NCBI RefSeq assembly: GCF_900105755.1
Contig: NZ_FNTQ01000001.1
Span: 5,704,001-5,768,000 of the forward strand
Length of the DNA: 64,000 bases
Direction: 5' to 3'
Origin: Streptomyces sp. Ag109_O5-10
GTDB lineage: Bacteria > Actinomycetota > Actinomycetes > Streptomycetales > Streptomycetaceae
Each line of letters begins with the position of its first letter. The first letter of the stretch is position 1. Under the pieces are notes generated by a model, which worked only from the letters and a program-made list of their open reading frames with translations, did no database searches and was not told the origin of the DNA. A program made the translations under genes and the position numbers. Positions 25,383 through 34,704 of this stretch are shown piece after piece.

Positions 25383-26260
25383 GTCGCCTCCGCGCGGTTC
25401 TGCAGCTGCAGGCCCAGCACGGCCAGGCCCAGGATGATCACCGTGAGGACCGTGGAGATCGCCGAGCCGTAGCCGACCTGGGTCTTCTCGAAGAACGTGG
25501 TGAAGGAGAAGTAGGAGGGGACGTCGGTGGCCCCGCCCGGACCGCCCTTGGTCAGGACGTACACCGCGCCGAAGACCTTGAGCGCGGCGATCGTGCACCA
25601 GGTCAGGACCACGTACACCTCGGGGCGGATCTGCGGAAGGGTGACGTGCCGGAAGCGGCGCCACCAGCCGGCGCCGTCCAGCTCGGCCGCCTCGTACAGC
25701 TGGGGGTCGACGCGGCCGAGCCCGGCCATGAAGACGACCAGCGGGAAGCCGATCTGCACCCAGACCAGCACACCCATGACCGTGTAGAGGGCGAGGTCCG
25801 GGTCGCCGAGCCAGTCCTGCTGCCAGGAGCCGAGCCCGACGGCCTTGAGCAGGGCGTTGAGGGAGCCGCCGTCGGGGGCCAGGATCCAGCTCCAGACGAT
25901 GCCGGCGACCGCGACCGGCAGCACCTGCGGGAGGTAGAAGCAGGCGCGCAGGACGGCCGCGATCCGGGTGCCGAAGTGCTTGCCGACGTAGTCGAACAGG
26001 GCGGCGGCGAGGAGGAGGCCGAGCGCGGTCGGGACCGCGGCCATCGCGACGACCATAAAGAGGCTGTGCCGGAAGGACGCCCAGAACTCGGAGTCGTGCA
26101 GCAGCTCACGGTAGTTGGCGAGCCCGGACCAGTGCGGGCTGCCCACGCCCTGCCAGTCGGTGAAGCTCACGCCCGTGTTCATCAGGAACGGGACGACGAC
26201 CACGGCGAGGAAGGCTAGGGCGCCGGGGAGGAGGAAGGGAGCGTACGAGTCCCGGCGCAC
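25379..26260 (-). CDS. sugar ABC transporter permease (MalF type)
   Basis: First permease of the pair, 293 aa, with six predicted helices. The EAA loop reads YEAAELDGAGWWRRFRHVTL. The N terminus RRDSYAPFLLPGALAFLAVV is typical for this family. The GTG at 26260 has a GGGGGG stretch close upstream, directly after the binding-protein stop (5-bp gap). It overlaps the next permease by 4 bp. Confidence 0.92.
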   Translation of the reverse strand: MRRDSYAPFLLPGALAFLAVVVVPFLMNTGVSFTDWQGVGSPHWSGLANYRELLHDSEFWASFRHSLFMVVAMAAVPTALGLLLAAALFDYVGKHFGTRIAAVLRACFYLPQVLPVAVAGIVWSWILAPDGGSLNALLKAVGLGSWQQDWLGDPDLALYTVMGVLVWVQIGFPLVVFMAGLGRVDPQLYEAAELDGAGWWRRFRHVTLPQIRPEVYVVLTWCTIAALKVFGAVYVLTKGGPGGATDVPSYFSFTTFFEKTQVGYGSAISTVLTVIILGLAVLGLQLQNRAEAT

Positions 26261-26265
26261 CCCCC

Positions 26266-27552
26266 TCACTTGGTGCCCTTGTCGTACGCCGCCTGGAGGT
26301 TGCTCAGGTAGGCGTCCGGTTTCTCGCTGCCGGTGATCAGCTTCTGGGTCTCGGAGACGAGGGTGTCGTAGAAGCCGGCGACCGGCCAGTCGGGGTAGAA
26401 GGCGAGGCCGTCGCGCCTGCTGACGGTGTTGAAGTGGGCGATGAGTTCCTTGGACTTGGGGTCGGTGACGGCGCTCGCGTCCGCGGCGACCGGGACTCCG
26501 CCCTTGTTGCCGAGCAGGTTCTGGATCTTCTTCGACAGGGTGATGTCGATGAAGTCGTAGGCGAGGTCCTTGTTCTGGGAGTTCTTCGGCACGACCCAGA
26601 GGTTGCCGCCGGAGCCGAGCGTGAGGTCCGAGCCCGGCCACAGGAAGCTGCCCCAGCCGAACTTGGCCTCCGACTGGAAGCGGCCGTACCACCAGCTGCC
26701 GGAGAACAGGATCGGCGACCTGCCCTGGATGAAGGAGACCCCGGCCTGCTCGGCGGTCGTCCCCGACGACGTCTTGGCGAGGTAGCCCTTCTTCACCCAG
26801 TCGGCGAAGGTGGTCGCCGCGTACGTCCAGGCCTGGTCGTGGAAGTCGACCTTGCCCTGGTACAGCTCGTAGGCGTCGACCCACGAGCGGTCGGCCTTCG
26901 AGAGCGCCAGCTGGTAGAGGTACTGCTGGGCCATGTACTCGGAACCGGAGTCGGCGAGCGGGGTGATCCCCTTCGCGACGAACGTGTCCATGGCCGCCGT
27001 CAGGTCGTCGAACGTCTTCGGCTCGGCGATCCCGTACTTCGCGAACAGGTCCTTGTTGTAATAAACCATGGTGTACTCGGCGTAGTTGGGCACTCCGTAC
27101 CACTTGCCGGAGCCCATCACGCCGTCGGCGTCGTACTGGCTGGTGGTGCGTACGCCCGCGCTGAGCTTCTTGTCCCAGCCCCGCTTGGCCGCCTCGGCGG
27201 TCAGATCGGTGAGCAGCCCCTGCTTGGAGAGCAGGCCCGCCGTCGCGTTGCCCTTGTTGTACTCCATGATGTCCGGGGCGTCGGAGGAGTTCAGGACCAT
27301 CTGCGCGGTCTTCTGGATCTGCTCGAAGCTCTTCTCCTCGTACTTCACCCGCACGCCCGGATGGGTCGCCTCGAACTCCTTGATCGCCTCGTTCCAGGCG
27401 ACGCCCATCGCGCTGGTGGGACCCTCGTAGTGCCACAGCCTGAGCGTCTTCCCGTCGGACGTGCTGCCGCCCGAGCCGCCGCAGGAGGTGAGCAGCAGCG
27501 ATCCGGCGAGGATCGCCGCCGCGGTCGTGGTCCGCCTTCGTGCCGTCAACAT
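26266..27552 (-). CDS. sugar-binding lipoprotein of the xyloside importer
   Basis: Extracellular solute-binding protein family 1, 428 aa. The signal peptide ends in the lipobox LLLTSC (Cys near residue 24). The body has LRLWHYEGPTSAMGVAWNEA and GKWYGVPNYAEYTMVYYNKD, typical of oligosaccharide-binding proteins. It is the first gene of the operon, with GGAGG before the ATG at 27552. The preferred ligand is inferred from the GH31 alpha-xylosidase downstream: xylose-containing oligosaccharides. Confidence 0.9.
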   Translation of the reverse strand: MLTARRRTTTAAAILAGSLLLTSCGGSGGSTSDGKTLRLWHYEGPTSAMGVAWNEAIKEFEATHPGVRVKYEEKSFEQIQKTAQMVLNSSDAPDIMEYNKGNATAGLLSKQGLLTDLTAEAAKRGWDKKLSAGVRTTSQYDADGVMGSGKWYGVPNYAEYTMVYYNKDLFAKYGIAEPKTFDDLTAAMDTFVAKGITPLADSGSEYMAQQYLYQLALSKADRSWVDAYELYQGKVDFHDQAWTYAATTFADWVKKGYLAKTSSGTTAEQAGVSFIQGRSPILFSGSWWYGRFQSEAKFGWGSFLWPGSDLTLGSGGNLWVVPKNSQNKDLAYDFIDITLSKKIQNLLGNKGGVPVAADASAVTDPKSKELIAHFNTVSRRDGLAFYPDWPVAGFYDTLVSETQKLITGSEKPDAYLSNLQAAYDKGTK

Positions 27553-27594
27553 CCAATGCCTCCGGGGAGTCGGATGGATGGTGCTCGTCCCACG

Positions 27595-27608
27595 TCGAAT
27601 TGGTTCGA
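27595..27608. promoter_or_regulatory. LacI-type operator, downstream copy
   Basis: TCGAATTGGTTCGA, 5-bp arms TCGAA and TTCGA around 4 bases. Its centre is 23 bp from the main operator, on the leader side of the promoter. Confidence 0.55.
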
Positions 27609-27615
27609 TGGAGGA

Positions 27616-27633
27616 CGTCGAAGCGCTTCGACG
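27616..27633. promoter_or_regulatory. main LacI-type operator
   Basis: Perfect 18-bp palindrome CGTCGAAGCGCTTCGACG with the central CG typical of LacI-family sites. It covers the predicted transcription start (about 27631), so a bound repressor would block initiation. Confidence 0.8.
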
Positions 27634-27637
27634 ATGG

Positions 27638-27666
27638 ACGGTAGGTGCGGGCTGTGTAGGCGTCAA
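27638..27666 (-). promoter_or_regulatory. promoter of the xyloside operon
   Basis: On the minus strand, -35 TTGACG (27661-27666) and -10 TACCGT (27638-27643) are separated by exactly 17 bp, a good vegetative promoter. The -35 overlaps the stop codon of the MFS gene. A third operator-like site, GCGAAGCGATTCGA, lies upstream at 27686-27699. Confidence 0.75.
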
Positions 27667-28985
27667 TGGGTGCGGCGGGAATTGGGCGAAGCGATTCGAC
27701 TGACCGCGTTGACGGCCAGGGCTGCGACGGCCGCCGCGGCCGGGGTGACGAAGGCGGCCGTCGGCGAGACGTGGTCCGCCGCCCAGCCGCCGAGCGCGGA
27801 GCCGCAGGCGATGCCGGTCAGCAGGGCGGTGACGACCAGGCTCATCCCCTCGTTCAGGCGGCCCTCGGGGGTACGGTCCTGGACCAGGGTCATCGCGGTC
27901 ACCATGGTGGGGGCGGTCGCCATGCCGGCCACGAGCAGGGCGGGGGCGAGAGCCCAGAGGCTGTCGAACGCGCGCGCGGCGAGCAGCGGCAGCGACATCA
28001 GCGCCGCCATGGACAACAGGCAGACCGGCAGCCTGTGTTCGGCCCGTGCCGTCGGCCGGAGCGCCCCGTACAGCAGCCCCGCCGCGCACGAACCGGCCGC
28101 CTGGAGGGCCAGTACGGCACCGGCCGCCGAACGGTGGCCCTGGGCGTCCGCGTAGGCGATGGTGACGACCTCCATCGAACCGAACACCGCGCCGGTCGCG
28201 ACGAAGCAGACCAGCAGCGGGCCGATGCGCAGCGGGGTGCGCGTGCCGGCCGGCCCGGGCCGAATCGGTGGCTCGGTGGCCCGCTGGGCGGCGAACAGCA
28301 GCGCGCCGGTGAGCAGCAGCACCGCGCCGACCAGCGTGCCGGCCTCCGGGAAGAACGTGCCGGTCAGGAAGGAGGCGAGGACCGGCCCGAGCATGAAGCA
28401 CAGCTCGTCGGCGGCCTGCTCGAAGGAGTTCGCGGTGTGCAGGGCGCCCGGGTCGTCGCGCAGCAGGTGGGCCCAGCGGGCGCGGGACATGCCGCCGAGG
28501 TTGGGGGTGGTGGCGGTGGCCGCGTAGGCGGCGAACAGCGTCCAGTCCGGGGCGCCGTAGCGGACACAGAGCAGCAGGGCGAGGCTGCCGAGCACGGCGG
28601 TGACGGTCGCGGGTACGGCGACCCGGGCCTGCCCGTACCGGTCGACGAGCCGTGCGATCCAGGGCCCGGCGAGACCGGTGGCGGCGAGGCCGGTCGCGGT
28701 GACGGCACCGGCGAGGGCGTACGAGCCGCGCGACCCGGCGATCATCACGACGGCGCTGACGCTGAACATGCCCATGGGCAGCCGGGCCAGCAGGTTCCCG
28801 GCGGTGAAGGCCCGGGTGCCGGGGAGGGCGAAGAGGCGGCGGTAGGGGCCGGGTGGGCGAAGGCGGGGGCGAGGGTGGGGCTGCGACGGGCCGTCGAACC
28901 GGGGGCTGAAGTCGACGGTGACGAGGGAGTCGGCGGTGACGGTGTGGATGATCTCGCGGGGGCCCGGCTGGGTCGGTTTCGGCAT
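27663..28985 (-). CDS. MFS transporter
   Basis: Integral membrane protein of 440 aa with about 12 helices and a Pro/Arg-rich cytoplasmic N terminus of about 50 residues. The segment RLVDRYGQARVAVPATVTAV is the loop 2-3 region of an MFS antiporter, and LVQDRTPEGRLNEGMSLVVT lies in the second half. It is probably an efflux pump of the actinobacterial type. The substrate is unknown. It is divergent from a LysR regulator 84 bp away, which probably controls it. The ATG at 28985 (MPKPTQPGP) is the start with the most plausible context. Confidence 0.82.
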   Translation of the reverse strand: MPKPTQPGPREIIHTVTADSLVTVDFSPRFDGPSQPHPRPRLRPPGPYRRLFALPGTRAFTAGNLLARLPMGMFSVSAVVMIAGSRGSYALAGAVTATGLAATGLAGPWIARLVDRYGQARVAVPATVTAVLGSLALLLCVRYGAPDWTLFAAYAATATTPNLGGMSRARWAHLLRDDPGALHTANSFEQAADELCFMLGPVLASFLTGTFFPEAGTLVGAVLLLTGALLFAAQRATEPPIRPGPAGTRTPLRIGPLLVCFVATGAVFGSMEVVTIAYADAQGHRSAAGAVLALQAAGSCAAGLLYGALRPTARAEHRLPVCLLSMAALMSLPLLAARAFDSLWALAPALLVAGMATAPTMVTAMTLVQDRTPEGRLNEGMSLVVTALLTGIACGSALGGWAADHVSPTAAFVTPAAAAVAALAVNAVSRIASPNSRRTH

Positions 28986-29069
28986 GGACACCACCGTCGC
29001 CCCGGACCGATCAAGGGGTCCAACACCTGCTCGGCGCCGATTCACGCACCTGTGTTGTAAGTTCGCGAG

Positions 29070-30050
29070 ATGTCCGCACCCGCCTCGCCCGCCCACATCG
29101 AACCCCGGCTGCTGCGCGTCTTCGTGACCGTCGCGGAGGAGTTGCACTTCACCCGAGCCGCCGCCCGGCTGTACGTCGCCCAGCAGGCGCTCAGCCGTGA
29201 CGTACGGCGGCTGGAGCGGGAGCTGGGCGCCGAGCTGTTCCTGCGCAGCACGCGGCAGGTCAGCCTCACCGCCGACGGGGCCCGGCTGCTGCCGTACGCC
29301 CGTCGGGTGCTGGCCGCCCAGGACGCGCTGCTCGCCGCGTTCGGGCAGGCCCGGCCGCTGCTGGTGGACCTCAACTCCCCGGGCCTGGAGACCGCCCGCC
29401 GCGTCCTGTACCGGGCCCGCGAACTCGCCCCGGACTGCGAGCTGATGGCCCGCTACGAGAGCGGGCTCACCGGGGCGGCGGCCGAACTCCTCGCGGGGCG
29501 GCTCGACGCGTCCTTCGGGCGGTTCGCGGGACTGGACCCCGCGCTGCGCTCCGGGCTCGAACACCAGCCCGTGCGGTTCGAACCCATGGCCGTAATTCTC
29601 CCCTCCGAGCACCGGCTCGCGGCCCTGGACGCGGTGCCGCTGGCCGCGCTCGCGGGCGAGACGATATACGCCGGCGCGGGGAACGAGCGCACCCTGGAAT
29701 GGACCGACCTGGCCTTTCACCTCTTCGGGGGGCGAGACACCGCGGTCGCGCCGCCGCTGCCGCTGGCTGTCGGAGAGGAGGAGTTCCGGCGAGTCATGGC
29801 CAAGGATCGGTATCCCATCCTCGCGGTAGTGGGTTTTCCGGCCATACCTGGGAGCGTGTCGCGGCCGTTGGTCGATCCGGTCCCGTTGTCGCCTGTGTCG
29901 CTCGTGTGGCGAAAGGGGCTGGTACATCCGGGAGTCGACGCGTTGCGGCGGGCCGCCGCCGAGATCGGGCGGGCGGAACGGTGGCTCCGGCGTCCGCCCG
30001 ATGGATGGATTCCAGCCAGTGATCAAGAGGTGATGGACGACCACAAATGA
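29070..30050 (+). CDS. LysR-family transcriptional regulator
   Basis: Regulator of 326 aa. The winged helix-turn-helix covers about residues 13-72 (LLRVFVTVAEELHFTRAAAR, LERELGAELFLRSTRQVSLT), and an effector-binding domain covers about 95-300. A TAAGTT -10 at 29058-29063 lies 6 bases before the ATG and there is no ribosome site, so translation may be leaderless. It probably acts on the divergent MFS gene and itself; the effector is unknown. Confidence 0.88.
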   Translation: MSAPASPAHIEPRLLRVFVTVAEELHFTRAAARLYVAQQALSRDVRRLERELGAELFLRSTRQVSLTADGARLLPYARRVLAAQDALLAAFGQARPLLVDLNSPGLETARRVLYRARELAPDCELMARYESGLTGAAAELLAGRLDASFGRFAGLDPALRSGLEHQPVRFEPMAVILPSEHRLAALDAVPLAALAGETIYAGAGNERTLEWTDLAFHLFGGRDTAVAPPLPLAVGEEEFRRVMAKDRYPILAVVGFPAIPGSVSRPLVDPVPLSPVSLVWRKGLVHPGVDALRRAAAEIGRAERWLRRPPDGWIPASDQEVMDDHK

Positions 30051-30207
30051 CACATCGGGAACACGGATCTCCCCCGTGCGCTAGCTTCATGGGCCCGAGC
30101 GCGGAGAGTTGCAAGGGGGCGCTCGGAGCGGGTGGGGGCCCGTTCCGTTGACGTGTGCTCGGGTTCGTCAGTGCGCCCGGAACACTCCCGTGGGGGGATG
30201 TACGCGC

Positions 30208-31212
30208 GTGAAGAATTGGCGAGAAGAAACCCAACCCGACATGCCGCAGGTGGCCCTGGACGCCCGGGATGTGCCGGTGGCGGGGGACGACGGGGTGGAG
30301 GCGGGCATACCCGGCGCCGGTGGCGGTGAGGGTGACGGCGGCGCGTCGGCGGGAGCGGGTGGAGCCGGCGGGGCGACCGAGGTGCTGCGGACCGCCGCGT
30401 TACGGGACCCGTGGAGCGTGGTCGAGCCGCCGATCCCGGTGTTCCTGCGTGGCCCGGACCCGGACCCCGTCCACGACCCGGACGAGGTGACCGTCCAGAA
30501 CGACGTCGGTGTCGTACGAATACGGCCGACAGGACCGACGGGGCCGACAGGGTCCGCCGCGGCGGAGGTCTCCGGCGCCTCCCGGGGCGCGGGTGCCTCC
30601 GATGGCTCGGGCCCTCCCGACGTCCTCGTCCCGGCCCCCGTCTTCGTCGACGCGTCGGGGCGCCGCAGTCGCCGGTTCCGCAGGGCGGGGATCGCCCTCG
30701 GCCTCGCCTGCGCGGTCTACGCGGTGGTCATCGTCGTCACCCTGCTGTCCGGGAGTTCCGACGCGCCCTGGCTGCCGGTGCCGGGGCAGAACGCAGACAG
30801 GCCGGCCGGCAAGGTCGACGACTCGCCGCGGCCCGCGCACTCGCCCCGGACCTCGGACGACGGCGCCTCGGTGGCCGGCCCGGCCGTACGCGGCGGCACG
30901 ACCCCGTCGTCAGGCGCCTCCTCCCGGACGCCGGGGAACGGAAAGGGGTCCACCGGGCCGAGCGCGTCGGCGTCCGCGCTGGTGACGTCGTCCGCGGGGG
31001 CGACGGCTTCCTCGCCCAAGCCGGGCTCGTCGTCCACGTCCGCCCCGCCCTCCACGGTGCCGCCCTCCTCGGAACCGCCCGCCTCTCCCGCCTCCTCGCC
31101 GCCCCCGGCATCGCCCAGTGAGTCGGCCGCCCCGACCGGCGGCCCGGTCGCGCAGGGCGCGCACCGGCACACCCGCACCCACGGCGCCTCCACCTCCGCT
31201 CCCGTCCTGTGA
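30208..31212 (+). CDS. matA: MatA-like single-pass membrane protein
   Basis: Protein of 334 aa. The cytoplasmic N-terminal half (about 150 residues) is Gly/Val/Pro-rich. One transmembrane helix lies at about 155-177 (AGIALGLACAVYAVVIVVTL), and the extracellular tail is rich in Ser, Pro, Thr and Ala (about 180-334). The GTG at 30208 has GGGGGG upstream. Its stop overlaps the matB start, so they are translationally coupled. By position and architecture it is matA of the S. coelicolor/S. lividans matAB locus, needed for poly-N-acetylglucosamine production and pellet formation. The biochemical role of MatA is not evident from sequence. Confidence 0.65.
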   Translation: MKNWREETQPDMPQVALDARDVPVAGDDGVEAGIPGAGGGEGDGGASAGAGGAGGATEVLRTAALRDPWSVVEPPIPVFLRGPDPDPVHDPDEVTVQNDVGVVRIRPTGPTGPTGSAAAEVSGASRGAGASDGSGPPDVLVPAPVFVDASGRRSRRFRRAGIALGLACAVYAVVIVVTLLSGSSDAPWLPVPGQNADRPAGKVDDSPRPAHSPRTSDDGASVAGPAVRGGTTPSSGASSRTPGNGKGSTGPSASASALVTSSAGATASSPKPGSSSTSAPPSTVPPSSEPPASPASSPPPASPSESAAPTGGPVAQGAHRHTRTHGASTSAPVL

Positions 31213-33488
31213 TGGCGCCCCGCACCCGGCGCCGCCCGGCCGTCGCGGACGCCGCGCGGCGACGCCCGACCGCCGACGCCCCGCGACGCCGCTCCACCGC
31301 CGGCGCCCCGCGGCGCCGGTCGACCGCCGGCGCTGCCCGGCGCCGCTCGACCGCCGGCGACTCCGCCCGGCGCCGCCGCCTCTCCCTGCGCCTGACGCTG
31401 CCGGTCCTCGTCCTCGCCGCCCTGATGGCGATGCTGATGCTGCGCGGCTACGTGCACAGCGAGATCCTCGCCGACCACCGCATCCGTCCCGAGGCCGCCA
31501 CCGACAGGGTCCCGGCGAAGATCCTGGACGGCGGCCCGGTCGTCGACACCCGCAACGGCCGTACGACCTCCCTCCGCCTCCCCGACCACCACCTGGTCCT
31601 CACCTTCGACGACGGCCCCGACCCGGCCTGGACCCCGAGGGTCCTGGACGTCCTGAAGAAGCACCACGCGCACGCCGTCTTCTTCGTCACCGGCACCATG
31701 ACCTCGCGCTACCCGGCGCTGGTCCGGCGCATCGTGGCCGAGGGCAACGAGGTCGGCGTGCACACCTTCAGCCACCCCGACCTGTCGTACCAGTCGAAGC
31801 GGCGCATGGACTGGGAGCTGTCCCAGACCCAGTTGGCGATCACCGGCGCGGCAGGCGTCCGTACCTCCCTCTTCCGGCCGCCGTACTCCTCCTTCGCCGA
31901 CGCGATGGACAACCGGTCCTGGCCGGTGACCCGGTACATCGGCACCCGCGGCTACATCACGGTCGTCAACGACATCGACAGCGAGGACTGGCGCAAGCCG
32001 GGCGCCGACCGGATCGTCCGCAACGCCACCCCGCGCGACGGCAAGGGCGCGATCGTCCTGATGCACGACTCGGGCGGCGACCGCCACCAGACGGTCGAGG
32101 CCCTGGACAGGTTCCTGCCCCTCCTGCAGAAGCAGGGCTACAGCTTCGACAACCTCACCGAGGCCCTGCACGCCCCGAGCGCCCACACCCCGGTCACCGG
32201 CCCCGACCTCTGGCAGGGCAGGGCCTGGATCTTCCTGGTCCAGGCGGCGGACGGCATCACGGGCCTGCTGGTGGTCGGCCTGGCGGTGGTCGGCGCGTCG
32301 GTGCTGGCCCGCTTCGCCCTCATGCTCTGGCTCTCCGCCCTGCACGCCCGCAGGGTCCGCCGCAAGGGCTTCCGCTGGGGCCGCCGCCCCGTGACCGAAC
32401 CGGTCTCCGTCCTCGTGCCCGCCTACAACGAGGCCAAGTGCATCGAGAGCACGGTCCGTTCACTGACCGCGAGCGAACACCCCGTCGAGGTCCTCGTCGT
32501 CGACGACGGGTCGACGGACGGCACGGCACGGATCGTGGAGAACCTGCACCTGCCGGGCGTCCGGGTGATCCGCCAGGAGAACGAGGGCAAGCCTGCCGCC
32601 CTCAACCGGGGCCTGCGCAACGCCCGGCACGACATCGTCGTGATGATGGACGGCGACACGGTCTTCGAACCGGCCACGGTAGGGGAACTGGTCCAGCCCT
32701 TCGCCGATCCCGGCGTCGGCGCGGTCGCCGGCAACGCCAAGGTCGGCAACCGGGATTCGCTGATCGGCGCCTGGCAGCACATCGAGTACGTGATGGGCTT
32801 CAACCTGGACCGCCGGATGTACGACGTGCTGCGCTGCATGCCGACCATCCCAGGCGCGGTCGGCGCGTTCCGCCGTACCGCACTCGAACAGGTCGGCGGC
32901 ATGAGCGACGACACCCTCGCCGAGGACACCGACATCACGATGGCGATCCACCGCGCGGGCTGGCGGGTGGTCTACGCGGAACGGGCCCGGGCCTGGACGG
33001 AGGCCCCGGAGTCGGTCTCCCAGCTCTGGTCCCAGCGCTACCGGTGGTCGTACGGCACGATGCAGGCGATCTGGAAACACCGCGGCGCCCTGCTGGACCG
33101 CGGCCCGTCCGGCCGCTTCGGCAGGGTGGGACTGCCCTTGGTGTCGTTGTTCATGGTCGTGGCCCCACTCCTCGCCCCGCTGATCGACGCGTTCCTCCTC
33201 TACGGCATCGTCTTCGGCCCGACACAGAAGACGATCGGCGCCTGGCTGGGGATCCTGGCGGTCCAGGCGGTCTGCGCGGCCTACGCCTTCCGCCTGGACC
33301 GCGAACGCATGACCCACCTCGTCTCGCTCCCGCTCCAGCAGATCCTCTACCGCCAGCTCATGTACGTCGTGCTCCTCCAGTCCTGGATCACGGCGCTGAC
33401 CGGCGGCCGCCTGCGCTGGCAGAAGCTGCGGCGGACGGGCCTGGTGGGGGCGGCGCCGCGCGCCGCGGGGGAGAGGCCGGCGGCATGA
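31209..33488 (+). CDS. matB: MatB-like bifunctional polysaccharide deacetylase / glycosyltransferase 2
   Basis: Membrane enzyme of 759 aa. An Arg-rich cytoplasmic start is followed by a helix at about 60-80. The NodB deacetylase domain (about 125-310) has LTFDDGPDP near 133 and metal-binding HTFSHPDL near 185. After a second helix, the GT2 domain (about 395-620) has VLVPAYNEA, VVDDGSTDGT, DGDTVF, EDTDI and QRYRW, the marks of a processive synthase. Further helices and a basic end follow. It should make and partly deacetylate a beta-linked N-acetylglucosamine polymer at the hyphal surface. It starts GTG 31209 or ATG 31212, overlapping matA. Confidence 0.85.
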   Translation: MMAPRTRRRPAVADAARRRPTADAPRRRSTAGAPRRRSTAGAARRRSTAGDSARRRRLSLRLTLPVLVLAALMAMLMLRGYVHSEILADHRIRPEAATDRVPAKILDGGPVVDTRNGRTTSLRLPDHHLVLTFDDGPDPAWTPRVLDVLKKHHAHAVFFVTGTMTSRYPALVRRIVAEGNEVGVHTFSHPDLSYQSKRRMDWELSQTQLAITGAAGVRTSLFRPPYSSFADAMDNRSWPVTRYIGTRGYITVVNDIDSEDWRKPGADRIVRNATPRDGKGAIVLMHDSGGDRHQTVEALDRFLPLLQKQGYSFDNLTEALHAPSAHTPVTGPDLWQGRAWIFLVQAADGITGLLVVGLAVVGASVLARFALMLWLSALHARRVRRKGFRWGRRPVTEPVSVLVPAYNEAKCIESTVRSLTASEHPVEVLVVDDGSTDGTARIVENLHLPGVRVIRQENEGKPAALNRGLRNARHDIVVMMDGDTVFEPATVGELVQPFADPGVGAVAGNAKVGNRDSLIGAWQHIEYVMGFNLDRRMYDVLRCMPTIPGAVGAFRRTALEQVGGMSDDTLAEDTDITMAIHRAGWRVVYAERARAWTEAPESVSQLWSQRYRWSYGTMQAIWKHRGALLDRGPSGRFGRVGLPLVSLFMVVAPLLAPLIDAFLLYGIVFGPTQKTIGAWLGILAVQAVCAAYAFRLDRERMTHLVSLPLQQILYRQLMYVVLLQSWITALTGGRLRWQKLRRTGLVGAAPRAAGERPAA

Positions 33489-34681
33489 CCCAGGCAGCAG
33501 TGACCCCGGTCGCACCGGGCAGGCCCGGCACCGGCGGCGGCCGGGACCGCTACCTCGACCTCCTCCGCTCCCTGGCCCTGCTCCGCGTGGTGGTCTACCA
33601 CCTCTTAGGCTGGCCCTGGCTGACCGTCCTCTTCCCCTCGATGGGCGTGATGTTCGCGCTGGCCGGCTCCCTGATGGCCCGCAGCCTGAACCGCCCGCCG
33701 GGCAGCGTGATCCGCTCCCGGCTCCGCCGTCTCCTGCCACCCCTCTGGCTGTTCGGCGCGGTCCTGCTGACGATGATGTTCACGGCGGGCTGGCACCCCT
33801 TCAAGGACCCGGACGTGGGCGGCGGTTGGAGGGGCTGGTCCCGACTCGCCTTCTACGTCCTCCCGATCGGCGCTCCGCCGTACCCCGAACACCTCGGCTC
33901 GGCGGCGGGCCTGCTGGACGACACGTGGGCGGAACAGGCGGCGGGCCCGCTCTGGTACCTGCGCGCGTACCTGTGGTTCGTCCTGCTGTCGCCGCTGCTG
34001 CTGCGGGCGTTCCGCAGGGCCCCGCTGCCGACGGTCCTGGCCCCCCTGGCACTGACGGCGGCGATCGGCACTGGCCTGATCTCCATCCCCGGCGAGACGG
34101 GCAACGCGGTGACCGACTTCGCGGTGTACGGCGGCTGCTGGATCCTGGGCTTCGCCCACCAGGAGGGCACACTGGCCCGCGTCCCGCGCTACGCGGCGGT
34201 CTCGCTGTCCTGCCTCGTGATGGCGGCGGGCCTGTGGTGGGCGTCGGGCCACCAGGGCCCCGACGGCTGGGACCTCAACGACATCCCGCTGGCCCAGGCC
34301 TGCTGGTCGTTCGGGGCGGTGGTGGTGTTGTTGCAGTACGCCCCGTCCTGGCGGGAACTGCCACCGCGCCTCCGCCGCTGGGACAGACTCGTCACCGTGT
34401 CCAACAACCGCGCGGTGACGATCTACCTCTGGCACAACATGCTGATCACGGCAACGGTCCCGATCACCGACCAGGCCTACAACCTCCCCTTCATGGGATC
34501 GGACCGGGCGGCGTCTTTGCTCGACTCCACCTACGGCTTCTGGATGTTCGTGGTGGTCTGGCCGCTGATCGGGGTGGCGGTGGTGGCGTTCGGGTGGGTC
34601 GAGGACGTTGCGGCGGGGCGCCGGGCACGGCTGTGGCCGAGCGGACCGGAGAGGCGACGAGCTCGCCGGCGGGCGCGCTGA
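33485..34681 (+). CDS. acyltransferase-3 family membrane protein
   Basis: Integral membrane protein of 398 aa with about ten helices. RDRYLDLLRSLALLRVVVYH is the conserved first helix, with its His, of acyltransferase family 3, which O-acylates surface carbohydrates. A late helix has NNRAVTIYLWHNML. The ATG overlaps the matB stop (ATGA), so it is made with MatAB. It is likely to modify or help export the matB glycan (inference). Confidence 0.82.
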   Translation: MTQAAVTPVAPGRPGTGGGRDRYLDLLRSLALLRVVVYHLLGWPWLTVLFPSMGVMFALAGSLMARSLNRPPGSVIRSRLRRLLPPLWLFGAVLLTMMFTAGWHPFKDPDVGGGWRGWSRLAFYVLPIGAPPYPEHLGSAAGLLDDTWAEQAAGPLWYLRAYLWFVLLSPLLLRAFRRAPLPTVLAPLALTAAIGTGLISIPGETGNAVTDFAVYGGCWILGFAHQEGTLARVPRYAAVSLSCLVMAAGLWWASGHQGPDGWDLNDIPLAQACWSFGAVVVLLQYAPSWRELPPRLRRWDRLVTVSNNRAVTIYLWHNMLITATVPITDQAYNLPFMGSDRAASLLDSTYGFWMFVVVWPLIGVAVVAFGWVEDVAAGRRARLWPSGPERRRARRRAR

Positions 34682-34704
34682 TCAGCCGGAGACTCAGGGC
34701 TCCC

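Noticed and set aside
31118..34681. One continuous 1187-residue protein across matB and the acyltransferase
   Set aside because: The first 790 residues are Arg/Pro-rich shadow of matB; the real acyltransferase starts at 33485 with its conserved first helix.
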